55,157 nucleotides of DNA from Candidatus Eiseniibacteriota bacterium (GTDB lineage: Bacteria; Eisenbacteria; RBG-16-71-46; CAIMUX01). Under the pieces are notes generated by a model. That model did not search any database. It was not told the DNA's origin and worked only from the letters and a program-made list of their open reading frames with translations. The stretch spans positions 1 through 55,157 of the forward strand of contig JAKQSZ010000037.1 of assembly GCA_029569475.1 (NCBI GenBank), given 5' to 3'. Positions 17,495 to 26,255 of the stretch are shown here, one piece after another; the stretch's first letter is position 1, and every line of letters starts with the position of its first letter. The position numbers and the translations under genes were made by a program.

Positions 17495-17942
17495 ATGGCC
17501 GCCTTTCCACAGTTATCAACAGTCGGATTCCGCGCCGCCGTAGGGTGCCTCCGCCGGTTTCATAGGACCTGATCACCGCACGCACGGTGTCCGGCCTGTG
17601 GCGAACCCTAGCCACGCTGTGTGATCACGGAGCGTGCCATCATCGGAGGGCGGCTACCCCTTTGCCGCGTCCCGGGCGAGGCAGGGACGTTTCGACACCC
17701 CCGACGTTACACGCATCGACCTTCCAGGTCGCTTGGTCGTGGCACCGCTATTGCGGGACCAAAGCCGGACCGATGAGGCCGCCAGGGAGGGAAGCTCAGC
17801 ACTCTCGCCCGCCCGCAGCAGGCGGCGAGCGTTAGAAGACGTGCCTCTGCCAGGCCAGCCCGGCACAACCGGCACCTCGGCCCTGGAGGGTCAGCGTCAG
17901 AACCGGACAACGGTGAGACATGCCGAACACAGGAGGTTCACG
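17495..17942. other. Gap of 448 bp before the small membrane protein gene
   Basis: No confident gene is present. On the minus strand 17400-17615 there is an open stretch with protein-like character (RRPYERAFSILERHFG) that would run into the barrel gene in a different frame; it may be an eroded gene. A single TTATCAACA resembles a DnaA box but has no companions. AGGAGG at 17929-17934 serves the next gene. Confidence 0.4.
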
Positions 17943-18092
17943 ATGCTCTGGACAATCACTGTCGTATTGCTTGTGCTCTGGCTCTTGGGAATGGTCAGCT
18001 CCTATACAATGGGTGGATTCATCCACATCCTTCTGGTGCTTGCCATCGTTGCGTTCCTCGTGCGACTCATCCAAGGCCGCCGGCCTGTCTGA
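17943..18092 (+). CDS. lmo0937-family small membrane protein (49 aa)
   Basis: The 49-residue protein begins MLWTITVVLLVLWLLG and has two membrane segments split by SSYTMGGFIHILL, ending RLIQGRRPV. This is the full pattern of the lmo0937-type small membrane proteins, usually ~50 aa, whose function is not established. AGGAGG sits 8 nt before the ATG. It is monocistronic between two gaps. Upstream in-frame codons belong to a non-coding extension, so the ATG at 17943 is the start. Confidence 0.85.
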   Translation: MLWTITVVLLVLWLLGMVSSYTMGGFIHILLVLAIVAFLVRLIQGRRPV

Positions 18093-18426
18093 CCGGCTCA
18101 CGCCCGCGCGTTTTCTCGGCCTGCCGGCGACGAGGAGGCAAATCTACCCTCGAGCCGGTGGGCGAGAACCAGGCGCGCACACTCGGAGGAGCACCCGCGT
18201 ACCCTCGCACCCGAAGGAGCAGCCACAGCCGAGCGGACGTGCACTACGGATGAGCAGCCACGGCCGAGCGGACGTGCACTACGGATGAGCAGGCACCGCC
18301 GAACGGACGTGCACTACGGATGAGCTGCTACCGCCGAGCGGGCGTTCATCACGGAGGACAGCTGCAGTCATGAATTGAAGCCCGGCCTGCAACCTGCCCA
18401 CGGAAGCGCCAGCTCGAAGGTGGCGG
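18093..18426. other. Repeat-containing gap between convergent genes (334 bp)
   Basis: Apart from the 35-bp tandem array described separately, nothing is recognisable. The gap separates the 3' end of the small membrane protein gene from the 3' end of the fumarase/aspartase gene, so it is expected to hold transcription ends. No classical hairpin followed by a T run was seen. Confidence 0.5.
18223..18358. repeat. Tandem repeat, four copies of a 35-bp unit
   Basis: A unit containing GAGCGGACGTGCACTACGGA recurs with exact 35-bp spacing (core at 18231, 18266, 18301 and 18336). The first three cores are near-identical and the last is diverged. The copies are contiguous, with only a short variable segment (AGCAGCCACGGCC and similar) in each unit, so this is a minisatellite and not a CRISPR array. 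Confidence 0.88.
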
Positions 18427-19878
18427 TCAGCTCGAAGGTGGGGCCTCGGGAGCTTCGCGCCGCAACAGCCCGGGCTCTGTCCATCGTCGCAGGTCGAAGA
18501 TCTGCTCCAGGTCGGCCGGCTTCACTGACGGTTCCCGTTCCAGCACCGCCCGGAGCGACTCGCCCGACTCGACAGCGCGCTTCACGAGGGCTGCGGCCCG
18601 CTCGTACCCGAGGATCGGGTTGAGGATCGTGGCCAGGGAGACGGAACTCTCGGCGTAGGTCAGACACCTTGACGCGTCAGCCCGGATCCCTCGAAGGCAT
18701 CGTTCACGGAGGTTCGCCAGGGCGTTGCCCAGGACTTCGAGGGCGAAGAGCGAGTTCCAGCAGATCGCGGGCATCATGACGTTGAGTTCAAGCTGCCCCG
18801 CCTGGGCGGCCGCCGCCACCGCCGCGTCGCAGCCGATCACCTGATAGCAGATCATCGCGGTCGACTCGGCGATCACCGGATTGACCTTTCCGGGCATGAT
18901 GGAGGAGCCGGGCTGCACCGCGGGCAGCGCGATCTCGGCCAGTCCGGTGCGCGGACCGGAGCTGAGCAGCCGGAGGTCGTTGGTGATCCGCAAGAGATCC
19001 ACGGCAAGACCTCGAGCGGTCGCGACCACATCGACGATGGCGGCCTGCGACTGCATCGCCTCGAAGAGATCCTCAGCCGGCCGGAAGGTGTGGTTATACA
19101 GCGCCCCGAGTTGCTCGACTACCTCACCCCGGAAGGGGGGCAGCGTGTTGAGTCCAGTCCCCGCCGCGCTGCCGCCGATCCCCAGTTCGGCCAGATCGTC
19201 CTCGTTGCGCAGCAGGCGGTCGGACCAGCGGGCCATGGAGGTGGCATACCCACCGAACTCCTGGCCCAGGCGGACCGGCACGGCATCCTGCAGGTGCGTG
19301 CGCCCCGCCTTGATCACGTCGTCGAACTCCGCGGCCTTTTCCCGCAGCACGCCGGCCGTCTTCTCGGTTTCCACGCGAAGGCGCCGGCTGAGCACGCCGG
19401 CGGCGATCCGCATGGCGGCCGGCACGACGTCGTTGGTGGATTGACCCAGGTTCACATGATCGTTGGCATGCGCCAGGTCCGTCCGGCCACGGTCGCCCGA
19501 GAGCAGTTCCGCGGCGCGGGCTGCGATCACCTCGTTCACGTTCATGTGCAACGAGGTGCCGGCGCCGGCGCTGAAGGCGTCCACCGGAAACTGGCCGGCG
19601 AGCGCGCCATGGAAGATCTCCAGGGCGGCTTTCTCGATGGCGCCGGCTGTCTCGGGAGGCAGCAGCCCCAACGCCGCGTTGGAACGCGCCGCGGCGATCT
19701 TGATCGCGGCCATGGCCCGGACGAACTCCGGATGCGCCCGCAGGCCGGTCAGCGGAAAGTTGCGGACGGCGCGCGCGGTCTGCGCCCCGTAATAGGCGTC
19801 GGCCGGCACTTCCAGCACGCCCATCGTGTCGCGCACCTGCCGGGTTTTCGCTACGGGGTTCTTCCTGTTCTCGTCCAT
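18427..19878 (-). CDS. Fumarase/aspartase superfamily lyase (class II fumarate hydratase or aspartate ammonia-lyase)
   Basis: Enzymes of this family reversibly add water or ammonia to fumarate. The superfamily signature GSSIMPGKVNPV is intact, as are SAGAGTSLHMNVNEVIA, HVNLGQSTNDVVP and the catalytic region GRTHLQDAVPVRLGQE. The His in 'RTHLQDA' and the Gly in 'MPGKVNP' are fumarase-like; DAYYGAQTARAVRNF is intermediate. I therefore leave the substrate open. The start at 19878 is chosen because GGGAGAG lies just upstream and a normal N-terminus follows; length is then 483 aa. It lies 112 bp downstream of cydB in the same direction and may be co-transcribed, linking fumarate metabolism to respiration. 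Confidence 0.82.
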   Translation of the reverse strand: MDENRKNPVAKTRQVRDTMGVLEVPADAYYGAQTARAVRNFPLTGLRAHPEFVRAMAAIKIAAARSNAALGLLPPETAGAIEKAALEIFHGALAGQFPVDAFSAGAGTSLHMNVNEVIAARAAELLSGDRGRTDLAHANDHVNLGQSTNDVVPAAMRIAAGVLSRRLRVETEKTAGVLREKAAEFDDVIKAGRTHLQDAVPVRLGQEFGGYATSMARWSDRLLRNEDDLAELGIGGSAAGTGLNTLPPFRGEVVEQLGALYNHTFRPAEDLFEAMQSQAAIVDVVATARGLAVDLLRITNDLRLLSSGPRTGLAEIALPAVQPGSSIMPGKVNPVIAESTAMICYQVIGCDAAVAAAAQAGQLELNVMMPAICWNSLFALEVLGNALANLRERCLRGIRADASRCLTYAESSVSLATILNPILGYERAAALVKRAVESGESLRAVLEREPSVKPADLEQIFDLRRWTEPGLLRREAPEAPPSS

Positions 19879-19990
19879 CGCACTCTCCCGTGGGCGTTCC
19901 CTCCTGAACCGGGCGGCCTGGCATCGGACTCCCGCCGCCAGGCGAGGGGCCGCCGGTTTCGAGGACGATCCCACGAGGGTGGGGCTTCTT

Positions 19991-21013
19991 TCAATAGCTC
20001 GCGGAGTCGAGCCTCACCTTGCCGCGGAAGATCCAGTAGATGCTGGCGGTGTAGGCGATGACCAGCGGCACCCCGATCGCGGCGATCACCGCCATGGTGC
20101 CCAGGGTCTTCTCCGACGAGGCCGCGTTATACAAGGTCAGGCTGTTTTCCGGCGCCGGCCAGGAATACACGAGATGCGGGAATATGCCCAGGCCAAAGAG
20201 GACGAGGAGTGTCGCGATGGCGGCGCAGGAGGAGAGAAACGCGCGGAACTCCCTTCCGTGGTACATCTCACGGGGGATGTTGGCCACGGCCAGCATGCCG
20301 GTCAGCGCCACCGCGAAGTACGCCGGCTCCCGCCGGAAGACCTCGGTCATCTGCGGAACGTAGAGCAGCGTCGCCATCGTGGTCGTGATGTAGCAGATGA
20401 CGAAGAAGACCACCGCGGGACGCACCCATCCCTTGACCTTTTGCTGAAGCTCCCCCTCCGTCTTCATCACCAGATAGATCGCCCCGTGCATGATGAAGAG
20501 CGACACCGTCGTGATCCCCGTCAGAAGCGGGTAGGGACGGAGCAGGCCGGCCAGCGACCCGGCGTACTCGTGCCTGGAATCCAGGGGGATTCCCAGGGCC
20601 AGGTTCCCGATGGCCACACCCGCCAGCAGCGCCACCAGAAGGCTCCCGGCGAAGAATCCCGCATCCCACATCCGGCGCCACCACGCCATCGGAAGCTTGC
20701 TGCGGAACTCGATGCCGATCGCGCGGAAGATCAGGGCGAAGAGCAGAAGCATGAATGGCAGATAGAAGGCTGAGAAGACGGTGGCATAGACCTCGGGGAA
20801 GGCCGCGAAGAGAGCGCCGCCTCCGGTGACCAGCCAGACTTCGTTGCCGTCCCAGACGGGCCCGATCGAGTTGAGTTGGATCCGTCGTTCCTCATCCGCG
20901 CGGTTGATCAGGTGGAGACACCCCACCCCCAGGTCGAACCCGTCGAGGATGGCATAGCCGATGAAAAGCACACCCACCAGGCAGTACCAGAGGACGTTGA
21001 GGTCCAGGCTCAT
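19991..21013 (-). CDS. cydB: Cytochrome bd ubiquinol oxidase subunit II
   Basis: CydB is the second integral subunit of the high-affinity quinol oxidase in the inner membrane. The protein (340 aa) begins [20 protein letters not shown], then [11 protein letters not shown] and the conserved [23 protein letters not shown], and ends in a run of membrane helices. About eight hydrophobic segments can be counted. Its ATG at 21013 overlaps the TGA of cydA (ATGA), so the two subunits are translated together. No CydX-type small subunit was found after it; the 112-bp gap to the next gene has no convincing tiny ORF. Confidence 0.92.
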   Translation of the reverse strand: MSLDLNVLWYCLVGVLFIGYAILDGFDLGVGCLHLINRADEERRIQLNSIGPVWDGNEVWLVTGGGALFAAFPEVYATVFSAFYLPFMLLLFALIFRAIGIEFRSKLPMAWWRRMWDAGFFAGSLLVALLAGVAIGNLALGIPLDSRHEYAGSLAGLLRPYPLLTGITTVSLFIMHGAIYLVMKTEGELQQKVKGWVRPAVVFFVICYITTTMATLLYVPQMTEVFRREPAYFAVALTGMLAVANIPREMYHGREFRAFLSSCAAIATLLVLFGLGIFPHLVYSWPAPENSLTLYNAASSEKTLGTMAVIAAIGVPLVIAYTASIYWIFRGKVRLDSASY

Positions 21014-22392
21014 GGCGCCGCCCTCCTTTCCGCCGCCTGCCGGGCCCTCTGGGCGGCGGCCAGCGACTCCGGTTCGGCCTGGGCGGGGCCGTGACGGATC
21101 TTCCGATCGAGCAGGAAGATGAAGAGCGCGAAGAGCAGCAGATAGATCAGCGAGAACATGACCACCGACGTGAGCACCATGTCGGCCTGGACCGTCGGAG
21201 AAAGCGCATCGGACGTCCGCAGCATGCCGTAGACGATCCAGGGCTGGCGGCCCACCTCGGCCACGATCCACCCGAGTTGGTTGGCCAGGTGAGGACCCAG
21301 GACCGACAGCACAAAGATCCAGAGCAGCCACCGCGTATCAAACAGCTTCCCGCGCCACCAGCAAAACAGGCCGAGCAGGTTGAGGGCGATCAGCCCCATT
21401 CCCACCGCTACCATCGCATGGTAGGCCTGGAAGACGATCTGGACGGGCGGCCGGTCCTCCGGCGGAAACGCGTTGAGGCCGGTGAGCGGCGCACCGGGAT
21501 CTCCGTGCACCAGGAAGCTGAGGAACCCCGGGATCGAGAGCCCCTGGACCTGGCCGGTCCGCGTATCCACCCAACCGAAGAGGGAGAGGTCGGCGGGGGT
21601 CTGGTCCGGGTAGTGCCCCTCCATGGCGGCCAGCTTGGCCGGCTGGTGCCGGCTGACGCCCACTGCGCTCTCATGCCCGGAGACGAGCTGCAGGAGAGAG
21701 GCAAACGTGGCCACCACGAGCCCGACCTTCATGGAGACGCGAGCGAACTCCAGGTGCCGGCGCCGCAGAAGATAGAACGCGCTCACGCTCAACACAAGGC
21801 CGGCTCCGGCCTGCAGACAACCCGTCAGGACGTGGCCCAACCGTTCCATGGAGGAGGGATTGAAGACCACTCCCCAAAAGTCCACCGTCTCGGCCCGCAG
21901 GCCGCCGCCACGCTCGACCAGATGGTGGCCGGCGGGGGTCTGCTGCCAGGAGTTGGCCACGACGATCCAGACCGCGCTGAAGACGGACCCGAAGGCCACC
22001 AGGCAGGTCGCGAGGAAGTGCACCGGGCGGCTGACCCGGTCCCAACCGAAAAGGAGGATCGCCAGGAACCCCGACTCGAGGAAGAACGCGAAAATCCCTT
22101 CGGCCGCCAGGGCGCTTCCGAAAACATCTCCGACGAAGCGGGAATAGGCCGACCAGTTCGTGCCGAACTGGAACTCCATCACGATGCCCGTGGCCACGCC
22201 CATGGCGAAAGTCAACGAGAAGATGTTCACCCAGAAGCGGGTAACGGACTTCAAGAGGGGCCGGCCGGTCCGGATCCACATCGCCTCCGTAATGACGAGG
22301 ATCACGGCCAGGCCGATGCTCATCGGAGGAAAGATGTAGTGGAAGCCGATGGTCAGCGCAAACTGCAGACGTGACAGGAAGAGCTGGTCCAT
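21010..22392 (-). CDS. cydA: Cytochrome bd ubiquinol oxidase subunit I
   Basis: CydA carries the haems and oxidises quinol. The N-terminus [18 protein letters not shown] contains the haem-ligand His18. The strongly conserved [20 protein letters not shown] is present near residue 400, as is [20 protein letters not shown]. Length (460 aa) and the modest Q-loop suggest the short-loop (CIO-like) type rather than the long-loop E. coli form. The start at 22392 has GGAGG 5 nt upstream; the longer open frame to 22551 adds unrelated sequence. A micro-aerobic respiratory role is the standard expectation. Confidence 0.93.
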   Translation of the reverse strand: MDQLFLSRLQFALTIGFHYIFPPMSIGLAVILVITEAMWIRTGRPLLKSVTRFWVNIFSLTFAMGVATGIVMEFQFGTNWSAYSRFVGDVFGSALAAEGIFAFFLESGFLAILLFGWDRVSRPVHFLATCLVAFGSVFSAVWIVVANSWQQTPAGHHLVERGGGLRAETVDFWGVVFNPSSMERLGHVLTGCLQAGAGLVLSVSAFYLLRRRHLEFARVSMKVGLVVATFASLLQLVSGHESAVGVSRHQPAKLAAMEGHYPDQTPADLSLFGWVDTRTGQVQGLSIPGFLSFLVHGDPGAPLTGLNAFPPEDRPPVQIVFQAYHAMVAVGMGLIALNLLGLFCWWRGKLFDTRWLLWIFVLSVLGPHLANQLGWIVAEVGRQPWIVYGMLRTSDALSPTVQADMVLTSVVMFSLIYLLLFALFIFLLDRKIRHGPAQAEPESLAAAQRARQAAERRAAP

Positions 22393-22733
22393 CAAGCCTC
22401 CAATCCGCGTTCGCCCCCGACCATGGCGCGCGATGGCGGGCCGGGCGGGCCAGCCGGGATTTCGCTCGCCCAGCCACTCCATGAACGCCGGCAGCATGAT
22501 AGGAGCAGCACGCGGGCAAGCCAAACACCTTCTGGCCCCCGAGCGGCGCACCGCACGGCGCCCGGCGGATGGACCGAACGGTGCGGCGCCAAATGCCTTC
22601 TTGCCCCCGGCGACCGGCCGGCGCCAGAATCAGGTGGATTCGCCGTTGCCGAAACGGCGTGGAGGGGACGGGGCTCGGTTCAAGGGCGACGACGGGCACC
22701 GCAAAGAGCAACGCGTACTCGGAGGATCGCCTC
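22393..22733. other. Divergent gap of 341 bp between cydA and a lipoprotein gene
   Basis: This should contain promoters for both directions. I see no gene, no strong palindrome and no clear -35/-10 pair. GGAGG at 22721-22725 is the likely ribosome-binding site for a TTG start at 22734. Confidence 0.45.
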
Positions 22734-23816
22734 TTGGCGGATGCCGCAAAGACAGCTCGATCAACCCGGGGCGCCATTTCGGCGCTCGACCTTCTCCCTT
22801 TCTCCCGCCCATCCCTGGCTCGTTTCCGCGTCCTTTTCCTGGCTCGTTTCCGGGTCCTTTCCCCGGCTCCGCTCCTGGTTCCTTCGCTCGTTCCTTTCCT
22901 GTTTCTTTCGCTGGTCCTCGCCTCTTGCGCCGACCCTCCGCCGGCGAGCCCGCGGAGGGTGTTGCAGCCGCCCACGCTGCTGAACTTCATCAACGGCGAC
23001 GGCCGGGTGACGCTCTCCTGGAAGGCAAGCCCCGACCAGGCCATGGACGATTTTCAGGGTTACAGCGTCTACCGCGACACCACCTCGATGGAAGGGCTCG
23101 CGCCCATCGACATGGGCGGGAAGCGGCTGAATCCAGCGCCGCCGACCACGGTCGGCACGGTCACCACCTACACGGATCCCACTGCAGTCAACGGTGTCCG
23201 CTATTTCTACCGGCTGATCGGCGTCAAGGGCGGGACCTTCAACGAGTTCAGCAGCGGGCTGGAAATCGAGACCGCGGCACGCCCGGAAGCGATCGGCGAC
23301 ACCCTCTTCGAGATCGGGCTCGGTTCCCGTCCCTGCGGGATCCGCTTGCGCGATGGCCGCGCCTTCTTCATGGACAGCCTCAGCCTGGCCACGGGCGCGT
23401 GCGCGGATTCCATCGATCTCTACCTGGGCACGGTGGCCGCCCGGGACGCAGTCTGGAACTACGGTACCCGGGATACCACCTTGCACAACCTGTCAATCAA
23501 GAGCCCGCACCTGGTCAGTTCTGACGGCCACCTGGCCCCGGACTGGGGCGCCCGCCAGACGGAGATCCTCTCCCTGGGCCTCCTCGACGCGGGCTGGAAC
23601 CTCAACACCTTCAACCCGCAGGCCGTGTGGTCCGACCGGTTCGATCTCGGGGCCGACTCGACCGACGGCGAGGTCCTGGCGATCCGCACGCCGGCGGCCG
23701 ACAGCTTGTTCCATTACGCCAAGGTCCAGGTTCTTGACCATCAGGGCGACGGGGGTGAGCGCAGCGTGATTCTGCGCATCGCCTACCAGCTCAGGGAAAA
23801 CTATGCGCGTTTCTGA
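22734..23816 (+). CDS. Lipoprotein with fibronectin-III-like domain, function unknown
   Basis: The start is the TTG at 22734, supported by GGAGG 8 nt upstream; an ATG at 22569 is possible but gives an implausibly long leader. The signal (PSLVPFLFLSLVLASC) ends in a lipobox with Cys, so the protein is probably lipid-anchored. Residues ~75-160 look like a fibronectin-III fold (GRVTLSWKASPDQAMDDFQG, then YSVYRDTT and VRYFYRLIGV). The remaining ~200 residues are a beta-rich domain I do not recognise. The signal is encoded by a degenerate DNA repeat (CTGGCTCGTTTCCG variants). The stop falls inside the next gene's first repeat, so the two are coupled. Confidence 0.7.
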   Translation: MADAAKTARSTRGAISALDLLPFSRPSLARFRVLFLARFRVLSPAPLLVPSLVPFLFLSLVLASCADPPPASPRRVLQPPTLLNFINGDGRVTLSWKASPDQAMDDFQGYSVYRDTTSMEGLAPIDMGGKRLNPAPPTTVGTVTTYTDPTAVNGVRYFYRLIGVKGGTFNEFSSGLEIETAARPEAIGDTLFEIGLGSRPCGIRLRDGRAFFMDSLSLATGACADSIDLYLGTVAARDAVWNYGTRDTTLHNLSIKSPHLVSSDGHLAPDWGARQTEILSLGLLDAGWNLNTFNPQAVWSDRFDLGADSTDGEVLAIRTPAADSLFHYAKVQVLDHQGDGGERSVILRIAYQLRENYARF

Positions 23817-23892
23817 GCGCATGCGCGTTTCTGGGGGTATGCGCGTTTCCGAGGGTATGTGCGTTTCCGAGGGTATGCGCGTTTCCGAGGGA
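23803..23892. repeat. 18-bp tandem repeat carrying successive in-frame ATG codons
   Basis: Five copies of ATGCGCGTTTCCGAGGGT (with small changes) lie end to end and are followed by a sixth ATG at 23893. Each copy starts with ATG in the same frame and encodes MRVSEG-like hexapeptides. The first copy overlaps the stop codon of the upstream lipoprotein gene. Confidence 0.92.
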
Positions 23893-24603
23893 ATGTCACG
23901 GCCCGGCGCCGCCCGGCGCTTCGCGGTGAGTCTCCGGCGAGGCGCGCTCGTGGCCCTGGCATTGCTCTTCCCGGGACCGCCCGCCGAGGCCGAGCCCGCC
24001 TTCTGGATTGTCCCATTCGGCGGAGTGTCCTGGCATGCCATGGCGGACATCAACCGGGACATTGACGGGCTCCGCGAGGTTACCGGCGTGGAGATGGATC
24101 ACATCGGAGGCGGCACCTCCCTGGGAATCCAGGCCGATCTGGCCTTCAGCCCCGACGACCGTTACATCTTCTCGTACGAGCGCCTGGCCACCGGGAGCGA
24201 ACAGAGTTCCAGGTATGGCCCGCTGGAGTACGACCTGTCTGCCGATGTCTACCTGTTCGGCTACGAGCACTCCCATCCGTTCAACAGCTCCCTGCGAGTG
24301 GGCGTGGGGGGGCTCATGGGAGTCCTCGTGGCCAAAGGGGGAGTCGATCTTTCCATCCCGGAACATGGAAACCGCGACTTTGCTTTCAGCGGCCGCGCCT
24401 TCGTCATGGAGGCTCGCTTGAGCGGCGCCCTGTCGCTGCACCGTCGCCTGGAAACGATCACGTGGGTGTCATACCGCTATGCCACAATCGAGCCGTTCAC
24501 CATCAACGGCTTCACGGTGTACAACAACGACCGCTCCGAGATGAAGATGGACTACAGCGGCCCCCTCTGGCGCCTGGCCTTGCGGCTGAAGGTCTTCGGC
24601 TGA
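23803..24603 (+). CDS. Outer-membrane beta-barrel-like protein with repeat-encoded N-terminus
   Basis: After the (MRVSEG)n leader, the signal peptide (RGALVALALLFPGPPAEAE) is followed by a ~220-residue sequence of alternating strands (ADLAFSPDDRYIFSYERL, DVYLFGYEHSHPFNSSLRVG) that ends WRLALRLKVFG, fitting a small outer-membrane barrel. Because the repeat is 18 bp long and in frame, six ATG codons (23803 to 23893) could serve as starts. The one at 23893 (MSRPGAARRF) would give the most ordinary signal peptide. I keep the longest form because the upstream gene ends within it. The function is unknown; it probably works with the adjacent lipoprotein. Confidence 0.7.
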   Translation: MRVSERMRVSGGMRVSEGMCVSEGMRVSEGMSRPGAARRFAVSLRRGALVALALLFPGPPAEAEPAFWIVPFGGVSWHAMADINRDIDGLREVTGVEMDHIGGGTSLGIQADLAFSPDDRYIFSYERLATGSEQSSRYGPLEYDLSADVYLFGYEHSHPFNSSLRVGVGGLMGVLVAKGGVDLSIPEHGNRDFAFSGRAFVMEARLSGALSLHRRLETITWVSYRYATIEPFTINGFTVYNNDRSEMKMDYSGPLWRLALRLKVFG

Positions 24604-24607
24604 GGGT

Positions 24608-24624
24608 CCGTCAGCAACTGACGG
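24608..24624. terminator. Short perfect hairpin just after the barrel gene
   Basis: CCGTCAG-CAA-CTGACGG forms a 7-bp stem with a 3-nt loop four nt after the barrel stop codon. There is no T run behind it, so it is at best a weak intrinsic terminator or a 3'-end protecting hairpin. Confidence 0.4.
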
Positions 24625-24629
24625 TCTGG

Positions 24630-24724
24630 CTACGGCTGAGTCTGGCAGCGGCTGAGTGCGGCCGCGGTCCGGCAGCGGCTGCGTTGCGGCAGCGGCTGCG
24701 TGCGGCCGCGGCTGAGGGTCCGGT
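24630..24724. repeat. Degenerate GGCAGCGGCTG tandem repeat between convergent genes
   Basis: GGCAGCGGCTG occurs at 24644, 24671 and 24688 with TGCGGCCGCGG(T/C) linkers and weaker flanking copies. It fills most of the gap between the barrel gene and the convergent peroxiredoxin gene. Confidence 0.7.
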
Positions 24725-24729
24725 CGACC

Positions 24730-25395
24730 TCACTTCCCGTCTTCTCGCGCGGAAGCGGCGAGCCAGGCGCGCAGCGCCGCAAAATCAGCTTCGTCGGCCA
24801 CCGAGTAGTTGTCGTCCGCATAGGCGATCCGTCCATCGCGCCCCACGACAAAGACCGTCCGCCGGTTGAACCCACGCTCCGAGTCGTAGGAGCCATAGGC
24901 CAACGCAACCTCATGGCGATGGTCGGAGAGAAGACGGAAGGGAAGCTGGTGATGCTCGGCCCAGGTGCGGTGGGAGAAGACATAGTCACCGGAGATTCCC
25001 CAGACCTGCGTGCCGAGCCGCGCCAGGTCGCCGAAGGCATCCCGCAGGGTGCAGACCTCGCGCGTGCATCCCGGGCTCCAGTCGGCCGGATAGAAGAAGA
25101 GAACGACTGGCCCCCGCCGGACCGCCTCCCGCAGAGGCTCCCCCTCAAAGACGATGGTGTCGGCGGTCGCGTACGGAAGGGTGAAGTCCGGCGCCTGTGA
25201 TCCCACCGAGGGCCCGCGCGCGTGGGACTGCCCCAGGGCGACTCCGACCCCACCCAACAAGCAGGCGCCCAGGATCAGAAAGGAGATCAAGGGCGGGAAC
25301 CGGCGCGCGCACACGAACGAGAACGCGCGGCCAACGGGCGGCACGTCACCTCCGCCTTCTGCCACAACGGCGCGCGGACTCAGGGACAACGACAT
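24730..25395 (-). CDS. Exported peroxiredoxin, BCP/PrxQ-like
   Basis: This is a thiol peroxidase that reduces peroxides. The active-site region reads FFYPADWSPGCTREVCTLRD: the peroxidatic Cys is followed four residues later by a second Cys, the spacing of BCP/PrxQ-type enzymes. GSQAPDFTLP is the usual start of the thioredoxin fold. The N-terminus has a membrane or signal segment (FLILGACLLGGVGVALGQ), so the enzyme likely acts outside the cytoplasm. The start at 25395 has AGGAGG a few nt upstream (221 aa). It lies 204 bp downstream of the selenocysteine peroxiredoxin in the same direction. Confidence 0.88.
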   Translation of the reverse strand: MSLSLSPRAVVAEGGGDVPPVGRAFSFVCARRFPPLISFLILGACLLGGVGVALGQSHARGPSVGSQAPDFTLPYATADTIVFEGEPLREAVRRGPVVLFFYPADWSPGCTREVCTLRDAFGDLARLGTQVWGISGDYVFSHRTWAEHHQLPFRLLSDHRHEVALAYGSYDSERGFNRRTVFVVGRDGRIAYADDNYSVADEADFAALRAWLAASAREDGK

Positions 25396-25599
25396 GAATC
25401 CTCCTGGCGAGCAGGCTCGACTTCGCGTGGCCACCGGCCGGAAACGTTCCGGCCGGCGTCCGCCTCTCGGCGCACCGCGACTTCCGCCTTCACGGGCGCG
25501 GAGCCCACGCGGCTCTCTACCCGCCAGGAGACGGCTCGTTCCCGATGCCCTCAGGTTTCCGGGCCGGGCGTGGGGACTTGCGCCGCCGGAGGAGGCGCC

Positions 25600-26208
25600 T
25601 CACGCGCTCTCCAGAGCCTCCCCGACGCGTCCGACGAGATTGGCCGAGGGAGTCAGCGTGCGGTCTCCCTCCTCAGACCAACCCGCGGGGCAGGCCTCGG
25701 TGGTCTTGCGCGCGAGGTAGAGGTTCGCCTTGAACTTCCGCAAAAGCTCATCCACGTTGCGGCCGACGTTGTAGAAGTTCACCTCGCTGTTCAACAACAC
25801 GCCCTGCGGGCTGATGATGAAGGTCCCGCGCAGGGCCAGGCCGGTCTCGGGGTCACGCACCCCGAAGAGCCGCGCCAGCCTGGCGGTGGGATCGGACCCC
25901 ATCCAGTACTTGACGTTGGCCAGCGCCTTCTCGTGCCGTCTCCACGCCAGATGGACGAACTTGGTGTCCCGGCTGACCGTGATCAGGGCCGCGTTCATCT
26001 TGCGGAACCGCTCCTGCTGCTCTGCCAGAGCAGCGAATTCGGTCGCTCAGACGAAGGTGAAGTCGGCGGGATAGAAGAAGAGGATCGTCCACTTTCCCTG
26101 CGACATGAGGTCGGCGAGACGGGTGCTCCCGAAGTCCTGCTTTTCGGGGTCGTAGTATTCGATCTCGAAGTCCGGAACGGTCTGCCCGAGGCGGACACGT
26201 GGTTTCAT
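25600..26208 (-). CDS. Selenocysteine-containing AhpC-type 2-Cys peroxiredoxin (in-frame UGA = Sec54)
   Basis: Read from the ATG at 26208 (AAGGAG 8 nt upstream), the frame gives MKPRVRLGQTVPDFEIEYYD and then FFYPADFTFV-UGA-ATEF, continuing uninterrupted (QERFRKMNAALITVSRD) to a normal C-terminus containing the resolving Cys (TTEACPAGW). The UGA at 26049-26047 replaces exactly the peroxidatic Cys of the AhpC motif FxxxFTFVCPTE. Total length is 202 aa including Sec, normal for AhpC/Prx1. The frame is conserved on both sides, and a stem-loop follows the UGA at the right distance. Standard gene callers would report only 25600-25998 and miss the N-terminal quarter. The alternative is a nonsense mutation in a cysteine enzyme. 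Confidence 0.88.
26016..26034 (-). promoter_or_regulatory. Putative bacterial SECIS element
   Basis: On the mRNA, 12 nt after the UGA, GCTGCTCTGGCAGAGCAGC forms a perfect stem: 7 bp closing a 5-nt loop UGGCA, or 9 bp around a single G. The loop begins 19 nt after the UGA and has G as its second base, features described for bacterial SECIS elements, which bind SelB to direct Sec insertion. The hairpin lies inside the coding sequence, as required in bacteria. Confidence 0.75.
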
Positions 26209-26255
26209 TTGGAGCGCTCCTTGTTTTCTGCCCCATGGGGCGTTCTCGTGCGGCT

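Noticed and set aside
17505..17525. DnaA-box-like TTATCAACA
   Set aside because: A single imperfect copy without an AT-rich region or other boxes does not make an origin.
18223..18358. Possible CRISPR array (four 35-bp periodic repeats)
   Set aside because: The repeated core covers most of each unit and there are no unique spacers of CRISPR length; no cas genes are present.
26047..26049. UGA read as a plain stop, making 25600-25998 a separate short peroxiredoxin
   Set aside because: The upstream frame encodes the missing N-terminal quarter with a good ribosome-binding site, and the stop falls on the catalytic residue. A truncated protein would lack its active site.
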